NCBI RefSeq assembly: GCF_963576675.1
Contig: NC_088916.1
Coordinates: 4,851,001-4,915,000 of the forward strand
Length of the DNA: 64,000 nucleotides
Source: Euphorbia lathyris
Taxonomy: Eukaryota; Streptophyta; Magnoliopsida; Malpighiales; Euphorbiaceae
Direction: 5' to 3'
A program made the position numbers and the translations under genes. Of this stretch, positions 12,501 through 21,449 are shown in pieces. Position 1 is the stretch's first letter, and each line of letters starts with the position of its first letter. The notes under the pieces were generated by a model. The model was not told the DNA's origin and ran no database searches. It saw nothing but the letters and a program-made list of their open reading frames with translations.

Positions 12501-15500
12501 TAATGAATGGTTGATGGGTAGAATGGAAGGAGATGTAGATGAGGATGATGAATTAGTGTTCGAGGATGATGATTCAACTTGGGGTGAAATTGCTAGAGCT
12601 TGTGGGATTGACGATGAGATATATATAACTCGAAGCAAAAGTGTTGCTTCCACCTTCGATGTTATGGCTAAGCAAAAGCAAAATGCAACACAACTCCTTG
12701 TGTGAGAGCTAGGCCATCTATGGGGGAGGAGGATGAATATGAAAAGGAGGAAATTGGAGATGAAAATGATAATGGAAGAGTTAGAGGACAATATTAATCT
12801 TGAGGATGATGATTATTTTTTTTTTTTGTTGTTGTTTTTGATTGACAAAGTTTATTAGCATTAGTTAGGTTTAAGTATATGTCTATATGAACTTAACTTT
12901 TGATGTTTAATTTTATGCTTTTATGTGGGCTTGTCTTGTTTGTGTGGTCACAAGTGTGCCTTTTGTTCATCATAACTTATGCTCTAACTAGTAGTATTAG
13001 TGACATTAGTATCAAATATTGATATTTAGATTTTGTATCTATTTTTTTTTCTGGGCCTTTTTTTTATTATGCCTGCGCCAGAGCCTTGCGCCTATGCTGC
13101 AGCACCCCTTAGCGCCTTAGTGCGCCTTGCACCTTTAATAACTATGTATACATCTGCTCTAGGGCATCCTCCAAAAGATTTGCACTAGGATTGAGCATGG
13201 GTGGTGTTGGATGCAACACAGTGGGATGGGTTCTGGAGATTGTATACTAAAGATTTGTACTAGGCCACATACTAGATTCTGCGCTTCTGTCACTGTTGGG
13301 GTCGCAAATTTAATCATTGGTTCTTCGAATGTCACTTACATTTTTATGCATTGTCAATTTGCTAGATTTCGACTGTAACATTGGTAATACATGTGGTGTT
13401 GAAGCTGTATTTTAGTTGTCTACTCTACTATTTATTAATGGATGTGGGCCTTATTTTGGTAAATAAAAACTTGAAAGATTCCTGATAACATGCCCTGACA
13501 GGGATCTTGGCTTCTCCTATTTGGTGGTTGATGCAAGCAGATGCAAGAGGTTGCTGGAGAACGGGGAGGCTACCTTCATGGACGAGGGGGTATTGCTTCT
13601 CATACCTCTTTTTACATATAATGGCATGCCCAAATATATTTTTTTTTTCTTTCTATAGCGTGTTAAGAGGGCGAGCCTTGGCGCAACGGTAAACGTTGTT
13701 GTCGTGTGACCAAGAGGTCACGGGTTCCAGTCTTAGGAGCGGCCTCTTGCCAAATAAATTGGCAGGGGAAGGCTTGCCTCCAGTACACCCTTGTGGTGGG
13801 ACCCCTCCCCGGACCCTCGGTCAGCGGGGACGCGTAGTGCGACCGGGCCGCCCTTTTTTTTTTTCTTTTTCCTATAGCGTGTTACTATTAATATTTTCTT
13901 GAGATTTATTTATGCAGCCTTGGACAGTGATGACTTGCTGTATCTCAAAGAGCAAATGGAAGCAGAGGAGGATGCAGAACGCCTCCTTCGCCGTACAGAA
14001 AAAAGAGCATTTGCTGCATTTAAAATATCCTTTCTTGGTCTTTAAGAAGACTTTTCTAGGTTTAATACATTAGGGTCTCCCTGAACTTGGCTCAAAAAGC
14101 CGATTGGCTCCTTAAACTTATAGAGTGTCTTGTTAGCCACCCTAAACTTGCTTAAAGTGACCTACTGGCCCCTGAACTTGCTTACCATGAACTATTGGCC
14201 CCCTGAACGTGCTTACAATAAACTATTGCCCCCTTAAACTTGTTTAAAGTGATATACATTTCAATTTGTCTAAGTCCTCTATTGTTTTGCCGTGTGTACT
14301 TCAGGGGTTAATCATGTCAGTTTAAGCAAGTTGGGAGGTTAAGGAGACACTTTGTAAGTTCAAGGGACTCCTGAATTATTAAGGCAATTTTCTATTGGCA
14401 ATATCATACTGGTTTTGTCTGATACTGTTCATGGAACTATTTTCAAATCATATTAGTGTCCATCAGGACAGCAACTTCTAGTTTTTTTTTTAGTTCATTT
14501 TATATTTTCCTTTTTATGATGTCATCTCACTGTTTTCCACTTTGTGACAACTGGATGAATGTGACCTGCTTTTATAGTGTCCAAAATATCCAATTAAGTA
14601 TCGATTTGACCCTTCAACTTGGCTCACAAGATCAATTTGCCCAAAATAAACTTTGAGTATCAATTTAGAACTTTGATGTGGTATTTTCAGTCAAATTAGT
14701 CTGGAATGACACGTCAACATGATGTTGACATGTGCCAAAATAACCAGAATTAGATGCGTCACTTTTAGACCGAATTAAGGGTCTAAATGGCTCTTAAAGT
14801 TGGCAGCCGGGATCAATTCAGTCCAAATTGAACTTTAGGTATCAACTCAGCCCTTAAGTTAGCAAATTTTACAAAGTTTAGGTATTGAAACTGATTCTAC
14901 TTGGGCTAACTTGTCAAAAATTTAGCAACTTGAGAACTGAGTTGATATCTTAGTTCAATTTGGGTTAAATCGATCATTGTTGCCAACATTAAGGGTGATT
15001 TTGGCCCTTAATTCCTTTTGGACTTACCAAAAATGCCAGTCGTGGACTAAATTGATATCCAAAGTTCGTTTTAGATCAAAGTTTATTACATTGTAGGAAG
15101 GGTCTTCCTTTAGAATGACGGATTGGTTTTTGTGTACTTTAAGAAACCAAATCATTATAATTAGAAGTTTTATGCTTGTTGTGTATCCTTTGGCAAATGT
15201 CTTTATATAATTTATAGCCTTGACGGATGAGTACAAAGCTGCAAGTTTAGCAGATTCTTCACCTGCATCAATTCCCCTGCCATTACGTGTTGAGCCGAAG
15301 CCAAAAAGCGGGATTAGGTAATTATTATTCACACTAAAAAAACTAGCATTATCACATTTACTCTGTTCTTTTGAATCTTATAAAATTGTCCGGACTATTA
15401 CAGACAGCAGGATCTACTGAAGAAAGTAGTAGAAGTGAAGCCTAAGCGAGCACGAGTCTCAAACCCTTCTGATGCAAGTCATTCTACACCAACCTCGAGC

Positions 15501-15650
15501 AATGATGCGTTGCCGAATTCGAAAGCGGAAGTTGGGAAAGCTGGGGAGAATGCAGGTAATATCAATCAGATTGAGAGTGAGAAAGTAAATACTGTTAAAA
15601 GCTTGCTGGGTTTAGCATATGCAAGTTCTGATGATGATGAAGAAGAGTGA
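6547..15650 (+). CDS. Conserved plant protein of unknown function, 201 aa, six exons
   Basis: The exons are 6547-6595, 6683-6753, 13541-13589, 13918-14024, 15235-15317 and 15404-15650. They join in phase to 606 bp (201 aa plus TGA). The ATG at 6547 opens MAGREVREYTNL, which continues through DKKWGKGKDKIDDED. Later blocks are MQEVAGERGGYLHGRG, an acidic helical stretch (DDLLYLKEQMEAEEDAERLL), RRTEKRAFAAFKKAASLA, a basic patch VKPKRARV that could be nuclear targeting, and an acidic tail SSDDDEEE. No catalytic motif, signal peptide or membrane segment is visible. I recognise it as a conserved plant protein but cannot give a function. All introns are GT-AG except intron 4, which is AT-AC. Intron 2 (6754-13540) has grown to 6.8 kb by transposon insertion, while the coding frame stays intact, so the gene is probably active. 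Confidence 0.88.
6962..7810. mobile_element. Non-autonomous hAT element in gene 1 intron 2
   Basis: Terminal inverted repeats CATAGTTTTAAAATGCGA (left) and GATCGCCTTTTAAAACTATG (right) are flanked by a perfect 8-bp target-site duplication, TACTAGAT (6954-6961 and 7811-7818). The 849-bp interior has GGCGA-rich subterminal repeats at both ends (GAGGCGACAAGGGCAAAATA twice on the left) and no transposase. An 8-bp duplication is the hallmark of hAT transposition. Confidence 0.88.
8271..9714. mobile_element. Solo LTR (TGAT...ATCA), interrupted by a hAT element
   Basis: The ends TGATACAGATTA and GATGCCCTCATCA are flanked by a perfect 5-bp duplication, TTAGT (8266-8270 and 9715-9719). Without the nested hAT insertion (8903-9536) and its extra duplicated 8 bp it is 802 bp, almost the same as its 799-bp relative at 39602-40400. 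The right half carries several (A)CGCTCCGCGTG-like motifs. A TG...CA structure with 5-bp duplication and no internal genes fits a solo LTR left by recombination. A small non-autonomous LTR element is the alternative. Confidence 0.82.
8903..9536. mobile_element. hAT element (CTATGAAGCACGGAC ends), nested in the solo LTR
   Basis: Inverted termini CTATGAAGCACGGACACGG and GAGTCCGTGCTTCATAG lie inside a perfect 8-bp duplication, GTTTTCAT (8895-8902 and 9537-9544). Subterminal repeats are GC-rich: GGACACGGGTGCGG on the left and CGTGTCCCCGCCGTGTC on the right. The centre is AT-rich and has no transposase. It inserted after the LTR, because it splits it. Confidence 0.9.
9720..12108. other. Rest of gene 1 intron 2, no gene seen
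   Basis: AT-rich intronic sequence without coding potential. CATTTTGGGACAGAGGGAGTAC near 10522-10543 is one Stowaway-type terminal repeat (complement of CTCCCTCTGTCCC, ending at TA) with no partner end, so it is a truncated Stowaway MITE. A run of 26 T's is at 11948-11973. Confidence 0.5.
12117..13146 (+). mobile_element. Deleted hAT element with transposase tail, CATAGTTATTAAAGG family
   Basis: Ends CACAGTTGTTAAAGGTG and CACCTTTAATAACTATG match 15 of 17 as inverted repeats. The flanks are TATACATG (12109-12116) and TATACATC (13147-13154), a 7/8-matching 8-bp duplication. Subterminal GCGCC-rich repeats are on both sides. The reading frame at 12436-12705 contains DEDDELVFEDDDSTWGEI and an acidic stretch, resembling the C-terminal tail of plant hAT transposases. 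The catalytic part is gone. Related to 51104-51912, 52991-53453 and 53718-54377. Confidence 0.83.
13666..13871 (+). mobile_element. Au-type tRNA-derived SINE, full length
   Basis: The tRNA-like head has an A-box-like GAGCCTTGGCGCAACGG and a B-box-like region AGGTCACGGGTTCCAGTCTT. The body has GCGGCCTCTTGCCAAA, CCTTGTGGTGGGACCCC and CCCCGGACCCTCG, and the 3' end GGGCCGCCC is followed by a T-rich tail. This is the layout of the Au SINE family of flowering plants. The flanks carry a perfect 13-bp duplication, CTATAGCGTGTTA (13653-13665 and 13872-13884). It lies in intron 3 of gene 1 and ends 34 bp before the exon 4 acceptor duplicate region closes. Other copies are at 49633-49716 and 62209-62371. 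Confidence 0.92.
14025..15234 (+). other. U12-type AT-AC intron (gene 1 intron 4)
   Basis: The intron begins ATATCCTTTC, which matches the U12 AT-AC donor consensus ATATCCTT, and ends GAGTAC. A branch-site match CCTTGAC is at 15218-15224, with the branch A at 15223, 11 nt from the intron end; U12 introns use 10-20 nt. Joining at these points keeps the frame (GCTGCATTTAAA to AAAGCTGCAAGT). No GT-AG pair near here gives the same clean join. Removal would need the minor spliceosome (U11/U12, U4atac/U6atac). A decoy-like GTATCCTTT occurs at 15183-15191. Confidence 0.92.
14059..14385. repeat. MITE inside the U12 intron (CCCTGAACTTG family)
   Basis: Ends GGTTTAATACATTAGGGTCT and CTGAATTATTAAGGC are imperfect inverted repeats. 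The flanks ACTTTTCTA (14050-14058) and AATTTTCTA (14386-14394) agree at 8 of 9 bases, a 9-bp duplication typical of Mutator-like MITEs. The interior repeats TGAACTTG phrases on both strands. It starts only 34 bp inside the U12 donor. Related elements are at 42875-43366 and 35189-35664. Confidence 0.75.
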
Positions 15651-16217
15651 GTAAGTTTTACTCCTTGCTAAATGAATATCTATTATATGGATATAGAGTT
15701 TCTGGTTAACATTTTAAATGGAATTCTATTTATATATTTGTAGAAACTAACATTCTCTAGTGCTAGTGGTGTTTTCGGTATTTTCCGGTGTATTCTTTTT
15801 TCTTTTTAAATTTTGATTATGGCGCTTACTTTTTTGAAATGTTTTTCTTAATTATTTTAACATTTAATTGCTGTCTTCATATGTAGAAAGAAAGACATGT
15901 TACAATGGTAATAACGTTGGGAAAAAATTGTGGAAGGTTGTTTAGAAGTCTTATAGCTTAGTAAAACTATGGAAGTGTGGAAGTGGAATTACTATTAGAT
16001 TGTAGCATTAAAGGCTTGTTTAGTTCGGCTGATTAATGGGAAAATTATAGCAAGGATCGGGTCTTCACAAGGGTTCCCACAGATCAAAAGTCGTGTCGTT
16101 TTTGTCATAAAAGCGATACTTGATGTATGTGGTTTTTGAAAGGGCTCGGTTTTTGCTATAGAACTCCGATTAAAAGGACGAAAAATGATATTTGATGTAT
16201 TACAATTTTTTTTATAG

Positions 16218-16260
<43 letters not shown>

Positions 16261-17087
16261 AATTAGTTAAATAGTTATTAATTAGAGTAAATAGTTTATT
16301 ACTTGTGTTTTTTGTGTTTTAATTTATTACACTAGTTAGTTTTTTGTGTTTTAATTTATTACACTAGTTAGTTTTAAGTTGTATTTAATGAGTACTTACA
16401 TAATTATAAGTGCAAAATTAGTTTTAGTTATGTAAGTGAAACACTTGTATTTTTAGGTTTTCAAATTTAATGAATACACCAATTTTTCTTGCATATTAGT
16501 ATTTGTACAAATTTATTATTTTTTTCTTCATTTTCATTATTATTTAATATAATATTTTTAAACAAATATTAAATATCAATTGAATATTTAGAAAAGCATT
16601 TTCTTTTTCATTTTATTGATAAAGTTAGTTTAAAAATACTTTTCTAATTTTATATACCTTTCTAATTTTATTTGAAATGCTTTTTATTCAATTTTTTTTA
16701 TGAAATAAATTCTAGTCAGTAAATTAAAATTTTATAATTATATTTGGTACGACAGTTAATACACAAATCAGTCTCTTAAAAACATTGGAATTAAATTTGG
16801 ATCATTTTGTAGGTGAAGGTTAAATCTGTTTTTTTTTTTTTGGCTAAAAAACATTAGAGTCAAATTTTGTTTTTATTCCAAAAAAATTAGAACCAGCTAG
16901 GGGGTAAATTGCAAAAATACCTTAGCTGTTATCTCTTAAGAGCAATATTGCTCAATGTTAATAATTTGATCCAATGGAAAATATTATTAACAGAACAGAT
17001 TCAACTCTGTTATAATTTCTGTCTTCCTAATCTTGGTTGTTGTTTGTCTTCTTAATCTTGATAGTTGTTAGATCCTAAAGTGTTTCA
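15651..17087. other. 3' flank of gene 1; microsatellite and small tandem repeat
   Basis: AT-rich. An (AT)17 run is at about 16221-16255. Just after it a 33-bp unit with TTTTGTGTTTTAATTTATTA and CACTAGTTAG occurs twice (about 16308-16376). No gene, RNA or element end was recognised in the remainder. Confidence 0.6.
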
Positions 17088-17423
17088 CTAAAAATCAGTG
17101 GCGGACCCCGGATGAAGGTAAATTTCAGTAAAAAAATTCAAAACGTCAAAAAAAAAAAAAATTGAAATTAACTATGCGGTTGACAGAAATTTTTTTTAAA
17201 GTTCAGTTTGTTAGGGCTGGATAAAATTTTTTTAGCCTCCAATGTATTAAAACTGTAAAAATATTATCATTTTTTTAGAAAGTAGCATTGAACTAATATG
17301 AAATTAAATATGTTTATTTTTTTAATGGTAAAGACATAATAAAAATAAATATTAAATATGTTTATTTTTTTTAATGGAAAATACATATTAAAAATGAATT
17401 CAAAAGTGTTATCAAAATAAAAA

Positions 17424-17884
17424 GGCAAAAAGCATCACTAGGTTCCTGATCTTTTATTTTTTGGTTCATTGAGCCATTAATCTTTTATTTGGATACATTA
17501 AACTCTTGATCATTTATTTTTGGTCTTATTAAGCCCTTTATGACTAAATTAGTAAGTTATAAACATTTAATTCTGTTAAAAATACGTTATTAACTTTCAC
17601 CTGTATTTAAAATTATTAAATTTTTTTTTTTTACAGTTTCAATTAGGATTTTTACAGTTTTCCTACAACCACATTACACATCCAAAACTGCATTCATCCA
17701 GTGAAAGAATATAAATTTTAAATGCAGGTGCAATGAATAACAGTCTGTTAACAGAATTAAATGTTCATAACTTATTAATTTGGTCATAAAGGGCTTAATG
17801 AGACCAAAAACAAATGATCAGAAGCTTAATGTATCCAAATAAAAGATCAAGGGCTTAATGAACAAAAAAATGATAATTTTTGCC
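17424..17884. mobile_element. MITE (GGCAAAAAGCAT family), complete, nested
   Basis: Starts GGCAAAAAGCATCACTAGG and ends AAAATGATAATTTTTGCC. A 9-bp duplication, AAATAAAAA, is at 17415-17423 and 17885-17893. The two halves are loosely palindromic: CATTGAGCCATTAATC and CTTATTAAGCCC on the left, GGCTTAATGAGACC and GGGCTTAATGAAC on the right. At 461 bp it is the complete reference for the copies at 5433 and 42526. Confidence 0.82.
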
Positions 17885-17896
17885 AAATAAAAATAA

Positions 17897-18549
17897 GGGT
17901 AATTAATTTATTAGTCCCTATATTTTAACAAAACACATTGTTTAGTCCTTATAGTTTCAAAAACACACGGTAAGGTCCCTAATCTTTTTTTTCGATGAAC
18001 TATTTAGTTCCTAACATTTTTCTCGGTGAACTGTTTAATAACTGCCGTTAGACTCTCATGAAGATTCTGTTAGTCAATTTGGATTAGTAGAAACATCTTT
18101 CATCTTCACTGAAGCAGTTGGCAGTAAACATGAGTTGAGAATATGGAGCAAATTAAACTCACCATTGAGAGTAAGGGGATTTCCACCTTCAGTTCTAACA
18201 GAAAGAGTAAGCGAGAGAGATTTAAGTCGATTTCTACATTCAATTCAAACAGGAAGAGTGAGCATAAATGATTCGATTATGGGTTAGGGATTCAATCCTT
18301 TCTCCATTTTTTTTTGTGAGCGCGAGTTGTGAGAGAAAGACATAGAGGTGTGAATTGCTTTTAACTGATAAATAGTAAAGGGTAATTTAGTCATTTCCGA
18401 ATCATAAACGGTAAAAAATCTAACAAACAGATGGAAGGACTAAACAGTTCACTGAGAAAAAGATTAGGGATCTTACCGTGTGTTTTTGAAAATATAGGGA
18501 CTAAATAGTGTGTTTTATCAAAATATAGGGACTAATAAATTAATTACCC
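17897..18549. mobile_element. Mutator-like MITE (GGGTAATTAATTTATTAG ends), nested
   Basis: Long inverted termini (GGGTAATTAATTTATTAGTC and GACTAATAAATTAATTACCC on the plus strand) lie inside a perfect 9-bp duplication, TAAAAATAA (17888-17896 and 18550-18558). Arms extend through ACACACGGTAAGGTCCC and its complement near 18460. It is 653 bp with no coding capacity. A shorter relative is at 41502-41879. Confidence 0.88.
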
Positions 18550-19094
18550 TAAAAATAAAGAGTCCATTTAAATTAATTAATAATGGTAACATGTTTTTAT
18601 AATTATTAAAAAATAAAATAAAAATAAATAAAAACTTTTTAAGTAAGCATCTTTAACCATCTCATCTACCTTTAAACATTGGAATAATACTACATAGAGT
18701 CAATATAATTCTCTCCAAAATATTACCAGACACCATTACTAAAAAAAAATATTTTTCTCAATTCTCGGGCGGCCTGCCGGGGCTCGAGCCCCCCAACCCC
18801 CCCTTGGTTCTGCCCCTGCTAAAAATATATACATATTCAAATCCAATTTCGGTAAAAACTGTTAGGTGTTTGGTTAGTGACCTTCCGTCTACCTTTTACA
18901 TTGTGAAGTGGCTTTTGAGATTTTATTTTTGGAAAAATAGTAAACAGTAAACAACATGTAAAGCAAACCAACCTTAAGAAGTCTTCCATTCACTTCCAAA
19001 TTCCAGGAAACCTTCCATTCATTTCATGGTGGCTATTTCAGTCAACCCATTTGAAAGATCAAACTTGAGTCTAAGATCCATCCTCTTAGTTCAC

Positions 19095-20955
19095 GAGATG
19101 CTAGAGCAAAGGTGAATCGGGATGCTAGAGCAAAGGTGAATCGGGATCTGTATACAAGATTGGATACGAAAGAAGGGGAAAGAGACATATATAGAATTGC
19201 TCGGATGAGAGATAGGAAGACGCGAGATCTCGGAAAAGTTAAATGTGTGAAGGATGTGGACCAGAAAGTCCTAGTTGGAGATAAGGATATCAAGGAACGA
19301 TGGAGGTCCTATTTTGATGACTTATTTAATGGAGATCGCAGACAAGATGTTAGAGATATAAGTATCCACCACGATATGATAAATCATGAATGCCTGCGGA
19401 GAATTCAAAAGGGTGAAGTCAAAATGGCATTAAGTAAGATGAAGTTGAAGAAAGCAGTAGGACCTGATGGCATCCCTATTGAGATTTGGAGATGTTTGGG
19501 AGAAAGAGGAATCGAATGGTTGACGACGTTCTTCAACAAAATTTGGAGAAACAATAAGATGCCATCAGAATGGAGGAAAAGTATCTTAATCTCTTTGTAT
19601 AAGAACAAAGGCGATGTCCAAGATTGTGCCAACTATCGGGGAATCAAATTAATGAGTCACACTATGAAACTTTGGGAGCGAGTGATCGAACAAAGGATAA
19701 GGAGGACGGTGAAGATCTCGGAAAACCAGTTTGGCTTTATACCGGGAAGATCAACTATGGAAGCCATCCATCTAATGAGACAATTAATGGAGCACTATCG
19801 AAATAAGAAGAAAGACTTGCATATGGTTTTCATTGACTTGGAGAAAGCATATGATAAGGTACCAAGGGCAGTACTTTGGTGGGTCTTGATAAGGAAAGGC
19901 ATTTCGCGAAAATATATTGACATCATAAAGGACATGTATGAGGGAGGATGCACGAGTGTACGTACTAGTGTTGGAAAGACTAAAGAGTTTCCTATTACGA
20001 TTGGAGTGCATCAAGGTTCCGCACTAAGCCCATTTCTTTTTGCCATCGTTATGGATGAACTAACAAGTTCACTTCAAGATGGTATACCATGGTGCATGCC
20101 GTTTGCAGATGATATTGTGTTGGTTGATGAGACGAAAGGAGTGGAGAGGAAGTTGGAACTATGGAGACAAACTCTAGAATCTAGAGGCTTTAAGTTGAGC
20201 CGAAGTAAGATAGAATATTTGGAGTGTAAGTTTAGCGGCCATAGGAGTAGGGAGGCAGGGACAATCACCCTAGATGGGAGAGTTGTTCAGTCCTCGGATT
20301 GCTTCCGGTATTTATGATCTATTATCCAAACGGATGGAGAAGTAGATGGAGATGTTGCTCATAGGATTAAAGCTGGTTGGTCGAAGTGGAAGAGTGCTAC
20401 GGGTTTCCTCTGTGACCCCGGCATGCCTAATAGATTGAAGGGAAAATTCTACCGGACGTCAATTAGACCAGCATTGTTATATGGTACGGAGTGTTGGGCA
20501 GTGAAACACTGCCACATCCATAAGATGTCGGTGGCGGAGATGCGTATGTTGAGATGGATGTGTGGTCATACGAGAAAGGATCGAGTGAGTAATGAAATAA
20601 TTAGGACAAAAGTAGGGGTCACATCTATTGAGAATAAAATGAGAGAAAACCGACTAAGGTGATTTGGCCATGTGAGACGTAGAGCGCTTGATGCGCCGGT
20701 TAGGAGAATCGAAGAGTGGCAAAGGGATGTAGTGGTGAGGGGTAGGGGAAGACCTAAGCAAACTTGGAGGAGGGTGATTGAGAGTGATATGAGTTTACTG
20801 GGAATTGAGCAAAATATGGTAGTGGATAGGACGGAGTGGAGGGAGCGAATTTGTCTCGCTGACACGACTTGATTTCACGGTTTTATATGATGGTTAATGT
20901 TAGCCGACCCCGAATCATTTAAGGACTAAGGTTTTGTTGTTGTTGTTTGTTGTTA
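19095..20955 (+). mobile_element. RTE-clade LINE, 5'-truncated, reverse transcriptase with two stops
   Basis: The frame from 19112 encodes an almost complete reverse transcriptase: [79 protein letters not shown] and the catalytic [10 protein letters not shown]. After a TGA at 20318-20320 (Gly in the sister copy) it continues as [20 protein letters not shown] and [12 protein letters not shown] second TGA at 20660-20662 replaces Trp before [15 protein letters not shown]. The endonuclease is missing. The 3' end is GCCGACCCCGAATCATTTAA followed by (TTG)n, as in plant RTE elements. A 24-bp tandem duplication (GATGCTAGAGCAAAGGTGAA) marks the 5' boundary. Sister copy at 56622-58962 (-). Confidence 0.9.
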
Positions 20956-21449
20956 CTCTGCTATAATTTATTTGATAATAATTTCGGACATGGTTGCTTG
21001 TTAATTCATTAACTGAAACCCGCTAAGTTTTCGGAATAAGGGACGTTATAACAAAGTTAGAGAATTGGTTAGTGATGTCTAAAATTGAACCAAATTATTA
21101 CTACGAGACTTTTAATTGTACCATTTTTAATATTAGAGATAATATGTTTTTCGGTGACAATGTTAGAGGCATTTTTGAATCTTATCTCAACCAATTAATA
21201 TGCAACTGATGCAAAATGCATAAACAAAAAAGGTGTTTTCTAATGATATCTGAAGTTGATCGTAGTTTGCTAATGTAAGATGTAAAACTATTTTTACTTG
21301 TTAATATTAAGGGTACAATTGCATTATTTTAAATGTTAGATATAAAATTTATCTTATGGTATCTCAATGTGAATAATCACACAATGGATTAATTGAATCA
21401 TATATTGAAATGCGATTTTGATTACATAGACCTTAGTGATTATGTATTA
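20956..21449. other. AT-rich intergenic sequence
   Basis: No gene or recognised repeat between the RTE tail and the Helitron 3' end. Confidence 0.5.

Larger units (their letters stand above)
17096..18818. mobile_element. hAT element, CAGTGGCGGACCCCGG ends, host of nested MITEs
   Basis: The left end CAGTGGCGGACCCCGG and the complement of the right end (CAGGGGCAGAACCAAGG) resemble the common plant hAT terminus CAGGGGCGGANCCAGG. A perfect 8-bp duplication, CTAAAAAT, flanks it (17088-17095 and 18819-18826). It is 1723 bp, of which two MITE insertions (17424-17884 and 17897-18549) make up 1114 bp. No transposase is present. Confidence 0.85.

Noticed and set aside
13678..13740. tRNA gene at the SINE head
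   Set aside because: A- and B-box-like motifs are present, but the cloverleaf cannot be completed and the sequence continues into the Au body, so it is a tRNA-derived SINE promoter.
13696..13902. 68-aa ORF over the SINE at 13.7 kb
   Set aside because: It is open only because the SINE body is GC-rich. Position, strand and duplications show a tRNA-derived element, not a gene.
19042..20865. Serine- and leucine-rich minus-strand ORFs over the RTE LINE
   Set aside because: They are antisense shadows of the reverse-transcriptase frame, and the same shadows recur over the 56.6-58.9 kb copy.
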